This document shows, one piece after another, positions 35,931 to 45,248 of a stretch of 64,000 nt of DNA (the first letter of the stretch is position 1; every line of letters starts with the position of its first letter). The translations under genes were made by a program, and so were the position numbers. Under the pieces are notes generated by a model. It saw nothing but the letters and a program-made list of their open reading frames with translations, made no database searches and was not told the origin of the DNA. The DNA comes from Stenotrophomonas tumulicola. GTDB lineage: Bacteria; Pseudomonadota; Gammaproteobacteria; Xanthomonadales; Xanthomonadaceae. The stretch is taken from contig NZ_JACGXS010000001.1 of NCBI RefSeq assembly GCF_014117215.1, forward strand, positions 124,001 to 188,000, in the 5' to 3' direction.

Positions 35931-36143
35931 ATGTCGAAAGTGACAGGTACCGTCAAGTGGTTCAACGACGCCAAGGGATTTGGCTTTATTTCACCGGACG
36001 ATGGCAGCGCCGACGTGTTCGCGCACTTTTCGGCCATCAATTCCAAGGGCTTCCGCAGCCTGCAGGAAGGCCAGAAGGTCGAGTATGAGCTGACCCAGGG
36101 CCCGAAGGGCGCCCAGGCTTCGGATATCGTGCCGGTCGCTTGA
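35931..36143 (+). CDS. Cold shock protein (CspA family)
   Basis: This single cold-shock domain of 70 residues starts [20 protein letters not shown], with RNP1 KGFGFI and RNP2 DVFAHF, and ends [11 protein letters not shown]. It binds single-stranded RNA and DNA and acts as an RNA chaperone. Whether it is cold-induced cannot be told from sequence. A strong terminator follows. Confidence 0.96.
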   Translation: MSKVTGTVKWFNDAKGFGFISPDDGSADVFAHFSAINSKGFRSLQEGQKVEYELTQGPKGAQASDIVPVA

Positions 36144-36165
36144 TCCACTCGAACGTGCACTGAAG

Positions 36166-36190
36166 AACCCCGCCACGGCGGGGTTTTTTT
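36166..36190 (+). terminator. Intrinsic terminator of the cold shock gene
   Basis: Stem AACCCCGC/GCGGGGTT with loop CACG, followed by T. Confidence 0.92.
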
Positions 36191-36275
36191 CTCTTCTTCC
36201 CGGCGCGCGCCCGGCCCCCACGGCACGGCCCGCTTGCGCGGTCAAGGCGAGCGCTGGATCGGGCACAATCCCCGC

Positions 36276-37547
36276 ATGGATTCCCGCATGCGCATCGCCG
36301 TCATCGGCTACGGCACCGCCGGCCAGGCATTGGCCATTCTCCTTTCCCGCGACGAGCACCACGTCGACATCTTCGAGCGTGCTGCCACGCCCGGCCCGGT
36401 AGGCGCCGGGTTCCTGCTGCAGCCCAGCGGCCTGCAGGTGCTGTGGCAGATGGGCCTGCTCGATGCCGTGCGCGGCCATGCCGTCCCGGTGCACCGGCTG
36501 CGTGGCGATACGCCCTGCGGCCGTACCGTGATGGACATGGGGTATGCCGGGCTGGATCCGCGGTTGCACGGGTTGGGCATGCAGCGGGGGGCGCTGTTCC
36601 AGCTGCTTGATGCCGCTCGGGAAGGTGCCGGCATGCTGCATGCCGGCACCCGCATCACGGCGGTGGACGATGAACGTGGCATGCTGCGTGACGATGACGG
36701 ACGCCAGCACGGTCCCTACGATCTGGTGATCGCCGCCGACGGATCGTCCTCCCGTCTTCGCGCACACGTGAAAGGCACGGTGCTCGACCGCGTTTACCCT
36801 TGGGGTGCCCTGTGGTGCCTGTTGCCGGCAGAAGACTGGCCGCACGTGACCGAGCTGCGCCAGCGTTACGTGGCGGCGCGCAGGATGATCGGCTTGTTGC
36901 CGGTAGGTACCCGCCCCGGCGATGCCACGCCGCAGCTCAGCTTCTTCTGGAGCCTGCCGCGCGAGGACTTCGCGCGATGGGAAAGCGAAGGCATGCCGTC
37001 GTGGCTGCAGGAACTGCGCGGCCTGTGGCCGGAGGCGGCTTCGCGCTTCGTCCACCTGCACGATGGCGGCCAACTGGCGCGTGCGACATACCGCGATGCG
37101 GTTGTTCGACGCTGGCATAGTGGCCGGCTGGTACTGGCTGGAGATGCGGCGCACGCCATGAGCCCGCAATTGGGGCAGGGCGTGAACATGGCACTGCTCG
37201 ATGCCGTGGCCCTGCGCGATGCGCTGCGTGTCCATGGGCGGAGCGGGGCGGCATTGCATGCCTATCAAGCCCAGCGCCGTGCGCACGTGGCGGTGTACCA
37301 GCGCTGGAGCCGCTGGCTGACGCCACTGTTCCAGTCCAACCACGATGCCTGGGCAAGGGCGCGCGACGTGCTGCTGGGCCCGATGGGACGGTTGCCTGGC
37401 GGGCGCGGGCACATGCTGCGCGTGCTCAGTGGCACCCAGCAGGGCTGGTTCGGCCGGATGGCGCTGGACCCTGCGTTCATCGAAGCGCTGGGTGCCCCGC
37501 AGGCGGCTCCTGCGGCCCCGGCAGCGGCCTCGCCAGCGATGATGTGA
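36276..37547 (+). CDS. FAD-dependent monooxygenase (UbiH/PHBH-type fold)
   Basis: This flavoprotein hydroxylase has 423 residues. The dinucleotide-binding motif is RIAVIGYGTAGQALAILL at about 5-22, the DG motif is IAADGSSSRLR, and the GD motif is LVLAGDAAHAMSPQLGQGVN. A Pro/Ala-rich tail closes the chain. It resembles stand-alone aromatic hydroxylases more than the ubiquinone hydroxylases, but the substrate cannot be named. The start at 36276 (MDSRMRIAV) is preferred over an in-frame ATG at 36234. It stands alone after the csp terminator. Confidence 0.9.
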   Translation: MDSRMRIAVIGYGTAGQALAILLSRDEHHVDIFERAATPGPVGAGFLLQPSGLQVLWQMGLLDAVRGHAVPVHRLRGDTPCGRTVMDMGYAGLDPRLHGLGMQRGALFQLLDAAREGAGMLHAGTRITAVDDERGMLRDDDGRQHGPYDLVIAADGSSSRLRAHVKGTVLDRVYPWGALWCLLPAEDWPHVTELRQRYVAARRMIGLLPVGTRPGDATPQLSFFWSLPREDFARWESEGMPSWLQELRGLWPEAASRFVHLHDGGQLARATYRDAVVRRWHSGRLVLAGDAAHAMSPQLGQGVNMALLDAVALRDALRVHGRSGAALHAYQAQRRAHVAVYQRWSRWLTPLFQSNHDAWARARDVLLGPMGRLPGGRGHMLRVLSGTQQGWFGRMALDPAFIEALGAPQAAPAAPAAASPAMM

Positions 37548-37721
37548 AGAACGTTGTCGATGAAGTTAACAGTCACCTCACCTCGTTCGTGGCACAACAT
37601 GCAGGTACGCACCAGCCTGCGCGTCCCCGGAGCCGTTTCGTGATCCTGCGTCGCACGCACCCGGGAGGCTGCTGGTGCTGCCCCGATCCGGCTTGGGTGA
37701 GCCGACTGCAAGGAGTCCACC

Positions 37722-37991
37722 ATGTTGTTCTCGGCCGAAGCGCTGGAATCGGAAATCTGCAAGCTGCGAGGCCTGCTGCAGATGCTGCACGAGGACCAGC
37801 CTGACGTGCTGGAAGACGTGTTCGAATTCCACGTCGGCAACCTGATCAGCCATTCCTCGCCCGACCACCACGCACACATCCGCACCTGCGCGCACGAGAT
37901 GCTGGTTACCGTGCGCGCGTTGCCACGTCGCGTGGAATCCAAAGGGCCAGACTTTCGGCTGATGCCGGGCGCGTTTGCCGCCACTGCCTGA
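37722..37991 (+). CDS. Conserved-looking hypothetical protein, 89 residues
   Basis: I do not recognise this protein. It begins MLFSAEALESEICKLRGLLQ with a good AGGAG Shine-Dalgarno seven bases upstream. It is acidic and helical, with a His cluster (SSPDHHAHIRTCAHEML) that could bind metal, and no signal or membrane segment. It sits between the monooxygenase (174-base gap with nothing else visible) and aidB. Codon use resembles its neighbours, which supports a real gene. Confidence 0.65.
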   Translation: MLFSAEALESEICKLRGLLQMLHEDQPDVLEDVFEFHVGNLISHSSPDHHAHIRTCAHEMLVTVRALPRRVESKGPDFRLMPGAFAATA

Positions 37992-38079
37992 TTTTTCCGG
38001 CTGTCGTGGGGTGATCTGTCCAGGGCCGGGCGTTGCCTGGGGCAGAATCGCAGGGTCCGGCTGACCGGAGGCAGGTGCA

Positions 38080-39705
38080 ATGCACGACGAAATCGGACCG
38101 TTCCAGACCCATGTGGTGGAGAACCAGCCCCCACCGTTCACCGGTCGTGACCTGTGGTCGGACGACGCGGCGCTGGTGGAGGCCGTCCAGCGCACGGGTG
38201 CATTGGTTTTCGCCCCGCGTCTGGCGGCATACGGCAAGCTGGCCGGCGATACCCTGTACCGGCTTGGATTCGACGCCAACCGTGACCGCCCCCGCCTGCG
38301 TACGCATGATGCGCAGGGCCATCGCATCGACACCGTCGAATTCCATCCGGCTTACCACGAGCTGATGCAACTGGCCAAAGCGCACGGCGTGGCCGGCCTG
38401 TCCTGGCATGAACCCCAGCCTGGTGCCCATGTGGCACGCGCCGCCTTGAGCTACCTGCATCACCAGGCCGAAGCGGGCACCAGTTGCCCACTGACCATGA
38501 CCCATGCCGCCGTGGCGGTGCTTGCCGCCCATCCCATGTTGTCCGAATGGGCGCGCAAGGCGGCTGCACCGGTATATGACCCTCGTGATGTGCCGATGGC
38601 GGACAAGGCCGGCATCACCCTGGGCATGGGCATGACCGAAAAGCAGGGGGGCTCGGACGTGCGCTCCAATGCCACCACCGCCCAGCCCGAGGCGGATGGC
38701 AGCTATCGGCTGGTGGGCCACAAATGGTTTTTCTCCGCACCGATGTCCGATGGTTTCCTGGTGCTGGCACAGGCGCCTGCAGGGCTGACCTGCCTGCTGA
38801 TGCCGCGGCGTCTGCCGAATGGAAATCGCAACGCATTCCAGTTGATGCGCCTGAAGGACAAGCTCGGCGACTGGTCCAACGCCTCCAGCGAGGTCGAGTT
38901 CGCCGGTGCCCATGCCTGGCGGGTGGGCGAAGAGGGGCGCGGGGTCGCCACGATCATCCAGATGGTGATGATGACGCGGCTGGACTGCATGCTGGGTGCG
39001 GCGGCGGAGATGCGCATGGCCCTGGCGCAGGCATTGCACCACGCGCGGCACCGGCGCACGTTCGGCCAGCGCCTGTGCGATCACCCGCTGATGGCCAATG
39101 TATTGGCCGACCTGGCGCTGGAATCCGAGGCTGCCACGGCGCTGGCGATCCACGTGGCCGCTGCCGTGGACGCCGCATCGGGCGATGCACGCGAGCCGAT
39201 GCGCGCGCGCGTGGGCACGGCGCTGGGCAAGTACTGGATCTGCAAGCGCGCTGCGGTATTCGTCAATGAAGCCCAGGAATGCCTGGGTGGCGCGGGCTAC
39301 GTGGAAGAGTCCATGCTGCCGCGGTTGTATCGGCAGGCGCCGCTCAATTCGATCTGGGAGGGTAGCGGCAACATCCAGTGCCTGGACCTGCTGCGTGCGC
39401 TGCAGCGTGAGCCCCAGGCCCTGCAGGTGCTGCTGGAGGACCTGCAGGCGGCCTGTGGTCGTGAACCGCTGTTCGATGCCGCCCTGGCGCGCTGGTGGAC
39501 CGATACGCTGCCAGGGCCGGTGCTGGCCAGGCTGTACTGCGAGCGCATGGCGTTGCTGCTGCAGGCATCGATCCTGCTGCGCGCGGGAAGTCCGGTGGCG
39601 CCGGCATTCGTGCGCAGCCGCCTGGGCACCGAACACGGCATGGCATTCGGCACCTTGCCGGGCGATATCGACGCCGACGCGCTGCTGGCACGCGCGCTGC
39701 CGTGA
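38080..39705 (+). CDS. aidB: AidB-type acyl-CoA dehydrogenase
   Basis: AidB is an FAD protein of the adaptive response to alkylation damage, with weak isovaleryl-CoA dehydrogenase activity and DNA binding. The 541 residues match its length. The sequence shows the AidB-specific N-terminal extension (THVVENQPPPFTGRDLW), the FAD-binding GMGMTEKQGGSDVRSN, the middle beta domain GHKWFFSAPMSDGFLVLAQA, and the C-terminal QECLGGAGYVEES with NSIWEGSGNI. No ada or alkA gene is in the window. Confidence 0.92.
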   Translation: MHDEIGPFQTHVVENQPPPFTGRDLWSDDAALVEAVQRTGALVFAPRLAAYGKLAGDTLYRLGFDANRDRPRLRTHDAQGHRIDTVEFHPAYHELMQLAKAHGVAGLSWHEPQPGAHVARAALSYLHHQAEAGTSCPLTMTHAAVAVLAAHPMLSEWARKAAAPVYDPRDVPMADKAGITLGMGMTEKQGGSDVRSNATTAQPEADGSYRLVGHKWFFSAPMSDGFLVLAQAPAGLTCLLMPRRLPNGNRNAFQLMRLKDKLGDWSNASSEVEFAGAHAWRVGEEGRGVATIIQMVMMTRLDCMLGAAAEMRMALAQALHHARHRRTFGQRLCDHPLMANVLADLALESEAATALAIHVAAAVDAASGDAREPMRARVGTALGKYWICKRAAVFVNEAQECLGGAGYVEESMLPRLYRQAPLNSIWEGSGNIQCLDLLRALQREPQALQVLLEDLQAACGREPLFDAALARWWTDTLPGPVLARLYCERMALLLQASILLRAGSPVAPAFVRSRLGTEHGMAFGTLPGDIDADALLARALP

Positions 39706-39761
39706 TCTGCACGCGCGGCAAGGGAAGGGGTGCCGACGGTAACCGGCACCCCGGGCAGCGA

Positions 39762-40166
39762 TCAGTGCTGGGCGTCGTCAGCGTTCTTTCGTGCATCGTC
39801 GGCGACGTCCCGCGCTTTTTCGGCGACGTTCTGTGCGGCATCGGCGGTGGCTTCGCTGGCGTTGACCGATGCATTGCGGGCGGCATCGTTGGCCTGGGTG
39901 GCTGCTGATGCGGTCGCATCGGCGGCGCGGTCCAGGGCCTGGCGGGTATCGGCCGCAGCCTGCCGGGAGGCGTCGGTGGCTTCGTCGGCGGCGTCGCGGG
40001 TCGCGGCGGCTGCGCGATCGACGGCGTCGCGTGCGGCGGCTCCCGCGCTGTCGGCGGCCTGTGCGGCATCCTGGCGGGCCTGTTCGGCCTCGGGGCCCTT
40101 GCAGGCGGCCAGGCCGAGCAACAGTGAGGTGGCCAGCAGGGAGGTGGTCAGCGGACGGATTTTCAT
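39762..40166 (-). CDS. Ala-rich helical lipoprotein (first of two)
   Basis: This 134-residue protein has a lipoprotein signal (lipobox LAAC at about 18-21). The mature part is almost entirely Ala with regularly spaced Asp, Arg and Thr (for example DAAQAADSAGAAARDAVDRA), so it is probably one long amphipathic helix or coiled coil. This recalls Lpp-like or stress-lipoprotein designs. A similar gene follows at 40462. Its function is unknown. Confidence 0.8.
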   Translation of the reverse strand: MKIRPLTTSLLATSLLLGLAACKGPEAEQARQDAAQAADSAGAAARDAVDRAAAATRDAADEATDASRQAAADTRQALDRAADATASAATQANDAARNASVNASEATADAAQNVAEKARDVADDARKNADDAQH

Positions 40167-40245
40167 GGCGGGCTCCAGCGTTCACGGTTGCAGGGAGCGC
40201 CAGCCTATTCATGACTGGGTCGATTTGGGGTGAAGGCGCGCTGCG

Positions 40246-40387
40246 CGCCGGCTTCGAAGCAAAAGCAAAAGCAACATCAACGGCAGAGGCTGCAGGGCTG
40301 CGGCCCACTTTCGACAGGTCCATGCAGGCTTCGAGGTAGCGCCGGGCCATGCCCGGCGGGTTGGGGCGACCGGGCATGGCCCCGCTA
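40246..40387. repeat. AGCAAAAGCAAC-type tract and SMAG pair
   Basis: A tract of AAGCAAAAGCAAAAGCAAC (about 40254-40275) leads into GGCTGCAGGGCTG and CACTTTCGACAGGT, a layout repeated at the right window end. It is followed by a SMAG copy (40336-40358) and a partial inverted one (40371-40387). This fills the 295-base gap between the two lipoprotein genes. No gene is seen. Confidence 0.7.
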
Positions 40388-40407
40388 CCCCGAATGCCAG
40401 GCAAAGA

Positions 40408-40435
40408 AAAAGCCGCTGGCGAACCAGCGGCTTTT
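40408..40435 (-). terminator. Intrinsic terminator of the second Ala-rich lipoprotein gene
   Basis: On the minus strand the stem AAAAGCCGCTGG/CCAGCGGCTTTT encloses a TTCG tetraloop and ends in a run of T. Confidence 0.93.
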
Positions 40436-40461
40436 CCAGAACAGCTTGAAGAAAGAAGTTA

Positions 40462-40803
40462 TTACTTCTTGGCTTCTTCAGCAGCGTCCTTGGCCTGCTC
40501 GGCGGTGCCTTCGGCAGCCTTGGCAGCGTCGGCAGCAGCGTCTGCAGCAGCGTCGGTGGCGGCGCCAGCGGCGGCACCGGCAGCGTCGGCCGAAGCGTCA
40601 GCGGCGGTGGCGGCGGTGTCGGCAGCCTGCTGGGCAGCGTCGGCGGTTTCGGTGCCGGCAGCAGCAGCCTGGTCGGCAGCAGCCTGGGCTTCGGTGGCAG
40701 CTTCGTTGGCCGAAGCGGCGGCGTCCTGCGCAGCTTCCTGCTTCGAGCAGGCAGCCAGGGCCAGGGCCAGGGACATCGCAACCAGCAGCTTGTTGATGCT
40801 CAT
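40462..40803 (-). CDS. Ala-rich helical lipoprotein (second of two)
   Basis: The 113 residues start MSINKLLVAMSLALALAACS, with lipobox LAAC. The mature chain is Ala-rich with Glu, Asp, Gln and Lys at intervals, ends EQAKDAAEEAKK and is likely a long helix. It is a probable paralogue of the protein encoded at 39762. The start at 40803 makes the signal peptide begin properly, while an upstream in-frame ATG adds a non-signal leader. Between them lie repeats and a terminator, so the two genes are transcribed separately. Their function is unknown. Confidence 0.82.
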   Translation of the reverse strand: MSINKLLVAMSLALALAACSKQEAAQDAAASANEAATEAQAAADQAAAAGTETADAAQQAADTAATAADASADAAGAAAGAATDAAADAAADAAKAAEGTAEQAKDAAEEAKK

Positions 40804-40925
40804 TAGGTGAATCCTCGTCGTTAGATTAGGCAACGCGCAGTTGCGCGCCGCCAACATGATGACAAGCCACGAATGACTGTCAAGCTTAGCCGCATTCAGT
40901 TTTGCGAATCAGGCGTTAATTCCAA

Positions 40926-42101
40926 TCAAATCAATTCGATGGCGATGGCCGTTGCTTCACCGCCACCAATGCACAGCGTCGCGATGCCGCGCTTGCCGCC
41001 ACGGCTGCGCAAGGCGTGTACCAAGGTCACCACCAAGCGTGCGCCCGACGCGCCGATCGGATGACCCAGCGCGCAGGCACCGCCATTGACGTTGAGTTTG
41101 TCATGCGGGATGCCCAGTTCGCGCATCGGTGCCATGGCCACCACGGCGAATGCCTCGTTGATCTCGAACAGGTCCACCGACTCCACGCTCCAGCCGGTCT
41201 TCTCCAGCAGCTTGTGGATCGCCCCGATCGGCGCGGTGGTGAACCATTCCGGCTCCTGCGAATGGGTGGCATGGGCGATGATGCGCGCCAGCGGCTGCAC
41301 GCCGCGGGCATGCGCGTCGTCTTCCGACAGCAACACCACGGCGGCCGCACCATCGGAAATGCTGGACGAACTGGCCGCGGTCACGCTGCCGTCCTTCCTG
41401 AACGCCGGGCGGAGGGTGGGAATCTTGCCGATGTCCGCGCGCGTGGGCTGTTCATCGGCGGAGACGTCGACTTCACCCTTGCGGCTGGCGACCTTCACCG
41501 CCACGATCTCATCGGCGAAGGCACCGTTGGCCTGTGCGGCCTGCGCACGCCTGACCGACTCGATCGCGTACGCGTCCTGCTCTTCGCGGGTGAACTGGTA
41601 CTTGTCCACGGCGCATTCGGCGAACTCACCCATGGCCTTGCCGTCGTAGGCGTTGACCAGGCCATCGTGGGCCATGTGGTCGACCGCCTGGAAGTTGCCG
41701 AAACGGTTGCCGGTACGGGAGTTCGGCAGCAGGTGCGGGGCGTTGGACATCGACTCCATGCCGCCGGCGACCACGATGCTGGCCGATCCCGCCTTGATCA
41801 GGTCATGGCCGAGCATGATCGCCTTCATGCCCGAACCGCAGACCTTGTTGAGCGTGGTGGCGCCGGTGGACAGCGGCAACCCGCCGGCGATCGCGGCCTG
41901 GCGGGCGGGTGCCTGGCCCAGGTTGGCCGGCAGCACGCAGCCCATGATGACTTCGGAGACGTCGCTGGCAGGCACGCCGGACTGCTCCAGCACTGCGCTG
42001 ATCGCGGCGGCGCCGAGGGTCGGAGTGGGCACGCCGTTGAACTGGCCGAGGAAGGAGCCGATGGCGGTGCGCTTGGCGGCGGCGATGACGATGTTGGACA
42101 T
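40926..42101 (-). CDS. Acetyl-CoA acetyltransferase (thiolase)
   Basis: This is a biosynthetic-type thiolase of 391 residues. The acyl-accepting Cys is in NKVCGSGMKA near residue 88. The second catalytic His is in GGACALGHPIGASGAR, and the third catalytic Cys is in ATLCIGGGEATA. It resembles acetoacetyl-CoA thiolases (AtoB/PhaA), which act in ketone-body or PHB-type pathways. No reductase or CoA-transferase gene is adjacent. It is divergent from the autotransporter. Confidence 0.94.
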   Translation of the reverse strand: MSNIVIAAAKRTAIGSFLGQFNGVPTPTLGAAAISAVLEQSGVPASDVSEVIMGCVLPANLGQAPARQAAIAGGLPLSTGATTLNKVCGSGMKAIMLGHDLIKAGSASIVVAGGMESMSNAPHLLPNSRTGNRFGNFQAVDHMAHDGLVNAYDGKAMGEFAECAVDKYQFTREEQDAYAIESVRRAQAAQANGAFADEIVAVKVASRKGEVDVSADEQPTRADIGKIPTLRPAFRKDGSVTAASSSSISDGAAAVVLLSEDDAHARGVQPLARIIAHATHSQEPEWFTTAPIGAIHKLLEKTGWSVESVDLFEINEAFAVVAMAPMRELGIPHDKLNVNGGACALGHPIGASGARLVVTLVHALRSRGGKRGIATLCIGGGEATAIAIELI

Positions 42102-42285
42102 GGCAATCTCGTTGTTGCGTAAGCAAATTCGGAAAAGGAGACACGAGGCGTTGGAAGGCGACGCGAATCCCGGCAGACTGCGTGGGGGACGCCCAGTATA
42201 GGGCGTGCCCTTGACCGCTGGTGACCATGCCGGGCGCGATGGGGTGGTGGCAACCGCACTCGATTACTTCGATGGGGAGACAGGG

Positions 42286-45168
42286 ATGAAGCACGCAGTC
42301 GTGATGACGTCGGCCAGGATGGCGCCGGCGGGAATGAACTCTGGCCTGGCCATCGCGCTTGCGCTGGCATTGACGGCCTGTGGCGGGGGCGGCGGCGGGG
42401 GCGGCAATGTCCGCGTGGATCCGCCCGTGGCGCCGCCGCCGACCACGCCGCCGCCAGTGACTCCCGAACCACCGCCACCGGCCCAGCCAACCCGGCAGGG
42501 GCACCTGGCCGCCATCAACGCGCTGGGCACGGGGCTGACCGGGCAGGGGGTGCGGATCGGCGTCGTGGACTCCGGGGTAAACCGGGCCCATCCGACCCTG
42601 GCAGGCAGGGTGGTCGCCAATTACAGCTATGTTGATGGACGGGTCAATGATCTCGGCCGGGATGATGTTGTTGGCCATGGCACCACGGTGGCCTCGCTGG
42701 CGGCCGGGGGCGTCTACGCGGGGGTGCAGCAGGGCGTGGCCCCCGGCGCTGAAATCGTATCGGCGCGCATCATCGCGGACCAACGGCCAACCGATGACGG
42801 TTCGGGCAATGGCAACCAGGTCGATGGCGCGCTGGGACTGGCGCAGGTCCACCGCGACCTGGTCAATGCCGGCGTCAAGGTCATGAACAATTCCTGGGGC
42901 GGGCTGTACTGGACGGCACCGTCGGTGACCGCGCAGATCGCAGATGAGTACCGGCCCTTCATCCTGTCCAATGGCGGGCTGGTGGTGTTCGCCACCGGCA
43001 ACGACGCCCGTGCCGACCCGTCGAACATGGCGGCGCTGCCGAGCCGGCCAGGTCCTTCGGGCACGCGGCCGGCCGCAGACCTCGCACGCGGCTGGCTGGC
43101 GGTGACGGCCGTGGATACCGTCAATCCCACGCAGCGGGCCGCCTATGCCAACGCCTGTGGCGAGGCGGCCGATTACTGCCTGGCAGCGCCGGGCACGGCG
43201 GTCTATCCGGATCCACAGGCCACTGATGGATCGGCGTCGTTTTTCTATGGCTGGGGCACGTCCTATGCAGCGCCACTGGTCTCCGGCGCGGCTGCGCTGG
43301 TCTGGCAGCGCTTCCCCTACTTCAGCAACGACCTGGTGCGGCAGACCCTGCTGGGCACGGCTACCGACATTGGTGCGGCCGGGGTGGATCCGGTGTTCGG
43401 CCATGGCCTGCTCAATGTCGGCAAGGCCATCGACGGGCCGGCACGGTTCGATTGGGGCGACGTCACCGCCAACGTTTCCCAGCTTGGCCTGGATTCGGTG
43501 TGGCGCAACGACATCAGTGGCAATGGGGGCCTGGTCAAACAGGGCGTCGGCGCGCTCGGGCTGGCCGGGCGCAACACCTTCACCGGCGGTACCCGGATCG
43601 AGAAGGGAACGCTGGCGCTGCGCAATGGTGGTTCGATCACTTCCAATGTCAGCATCGTCGCACAGGCAGGCAGCCCCAGCGGTGCAGGCCTGCAGTTCAT
43701 GACCGGAGCTTCGCGCGTGGTCGGCAATGTCGACAACGGTGCCAGCGTGGTGCTGACCAGCGCCAATGCCGATGCGACCATCGAGGGCGACTACCTGCAG
43801 CGCGAAGGGGCACAGCTGATGATCGCCCTGGGCGTCAATGCGCTGCAGGTGACCGGTAGCGCAACGCTGCAGGGCGGCGGTGTCCTGGTCAACGGCGCCA
43901 TCGCCGGCTATGTGCCTGCCGATGGCAGTCGCCAGCCGCTGATCCGCGCGCAGGGCGGTCTGTCGGGTCGTTTCAACGTGGCGCCGGACAGCCTGAACGG
44001 CGTTACGCTGCTGGAGTCCAGCTACGGCTATGACAGCAACGAGGCCTGGCTGGAGCTGGCGCGTGTCAGCGTGGTCAGGGCAGCCAGCGCAGCGGCGCTG
44101 GGAGCGCGGGCGCAGGGAGCGGCACAGCGGGTGGAGCAGGCCTTTGAGCTGCTCGATGCGGATGCCGGCCAGCAGGGCACGGCATTCGCCGATGCGGCAG
44201 GGCAACTGCAGCGCAGCGATGGCGGTGCTTCCGGATTGGCAGCCAGCCTGGACAGCCTGTCCGGCAAGGCACATGCGCTGGCGACCCAGGCCACGTTCGA
44301 CAGCATCGACATGAGCCGTCGTGCGGTGGCAGCCCGTTTTGGCCAGGTGCAGGCCGCACCCGCCCTGCGCGGTGCATGGCAGGGCACGTTGGGAGACGCG
44401 GGACAGGGCGGTTTCGCCGGCAGCGCGGCGCAGACCCATGGCTGGATGGTCGGGCAGGAAAGCCCGCTGGCTGGCAATGGCGTGCTGGGGGTTGCCTTCG
44501 GCGAAGTACGCAACGTGGCCAGCGGCAGCAGCAACGGCGGTTCCGGCCGTGACCGCCAGGCACAGGGCCAGGTCTACGCAGGCTGGAACCTGGGGCGTGG
44601 TTACGCCTTGGCGCAGCTGGGTGCAGGCCAGTTCCAGCGCCAGGTGGACCGTCAGCTGCTGCTGGGCAACGCGGCCGTGGGCGCAGGCGCGCGCTACGGC
44701 GGGCGTTTCGGCAGTGCCAGCATCGAAACCGGCCTCCGGCTGGGCGATGCGCGCGCTTCGCTGACGCCGTATCTCGGCGCCAGCCAGGTGCAGGTGCGCT
44801 CGGATGGCTTCGCCGAACAGGGCGGTCTGGGTTTCGGCCTGCGTACCCGCGATGCGACGGCGCGGCGCAGCCTGGCCCTGCTGGGCCTGCGCGGTGAGCG
44901 CCAGTGGCAGGCCTGGACATTGCGGGCGTACACCGAGTGGCAGCGCGAACTCTCCAGCGCAGGCTTCGATGCCCAGGCCAGCTTCACGGGAATCGAGGCA
45001 TGGGCGCCGATGATCGGTGGAACGCTGCCGCGTTCGTCGGCGTTGGCCGGCGTGGCAGTGGAATCCTGGCTGGGGCGCAGCGGCCGGTTGTCGTTCGGCT
45101 ACGACCAGCGCTTTGGCGGCGGCCTGGACGTATCGCAGGTCGCGCTGCGCTACAGCGCCGGGTTCTGA
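42286..45168 (+). CDS. S8 (subtilisin-like) serine protease autotransporter with lipobox
   Basis: The 960 residues hold a signal with lipobox LTAC followed by a Gly run, a Pro-rich linker (about 47-70), and a subtilisin domain with the triad Asp95 (IGVVDSG), His131 (VVGHGTTVAS) and Ser326 (GTSYAAPLVSG). A passenger beta-helix segment follows, carrying the autotransporter repeat LVKQGVGALGLAGRNTFTGG. The C-terminal beta barrel (about 690-960) ends VALRYSAGF. The architecture recalls Neisseria NalP, a lipidated S8 autotransporter. A start 81 bases upstream is possible but lacks the signal character, and GGGAGA precedes 42286. Confidence 0.9.
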   Translation: MKHAVVMTSARMAPAGMNSGLAIALALALTACGGGGGGGGNVRVDPPVAPPPTTPPPVTPEPPPPAQPTRQGHLAAINALGTGLTGQGVRIGVVDSGVNRAHPTLAGRVVANYSYVDGRVNDLGRDDVVGHGTTVASLAAGGVYAGVQQGVAPGAEIVSARIIADQRPTDDGSGNGNQVDGALGLAQVHRDLVNAGVKVMNNSWGGLYWTAPSVTAQIADEYRPFILSNGGLVVFATGNDARADPSNMAALPSRPGPSGTRPAADLARGWLAVTAVDTVNPTQRAAYANACGEAADYCLAAPGTAVYPDPQATDGSASFFYGWGTSYAAPLVSGAAALVWQRFPYFSNDLVRQTLLGTATDIGAAGVDPVFGHGLLNVGKAIDGPARFDWGDVTANVSQLGLDSVWRNDISGNGGLVKQGVGALGLAGRNTFTGGTRIEKGTLALRNGGSITSNVSIVAQAGSPSGAGLQFMTGASRVVGNVDNGASVVLTSANADATIEGDYLQREGAQLMIALGVNALQVTGSATLQGGGVLVNGAIAGYVPADGSRQPLIRAQGGLSGRFNVAPDSLNGVTLLESSYGYDSNEAWLELARVSVVRAASAAALGARAQGAAQRVEQAFELLDADAGQQGTAFADAAGQLQRSDGGASGLAASLDSLSGKAHALATQATFDSIDMSRRAVAARFGQVQAAPALRGAWQGTLGDAGQGGFAGSAAQTHGWMVGQESPLAGNGVLGVAFGEVRNVASGSSNGGSGRDRQAQGQVYAGWNLGRGYALAQLGAGQFQRQVDRQLLLGNAAVGAGARYGGRFGSASIETGLRLGDARASLTPYLGASQVQVRSDGFAEQGGLGFGLRTRDATARRSLALLGLRGERQWQAWTLRAYTEWQRELSSAGFDAQASFTGIEAWAPMIGGTLPRSSALAGVAVESWLGRSGRLSFGYDQRFGGGLDVSQVALRYSAGF

Positions 45169-45211
45169 CGGCTGAAGTGCATCGCGTTGCCATGTCCCGC
45201 CGCTTTTCCCG

Positions 45212-45232
45212 GTGACGGGCGTGGCCCGTCAC
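45212..45232. terminator. Hairpin in the convergent gap (GTGACGGGC/GCCCGTCAC)
   Basis: A 9-bp perfect stem with a GTG loop lies between the convergent autotransporter and dehydrogenase genes. There is no T tract, so a termination role is weakly supported. Confidence 0.5.
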
Positions 45233-45248
45233 TGTCCTCGAGCCGGGG

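Noticed and set aside
41803..44439. A minus-strand frame of over 870 codons across the thiolase start and the autotransporter
   Set aside because: It is antisense to two well-supported genes and has no recognisable domain. Long antisense frames are expected at this GC content.
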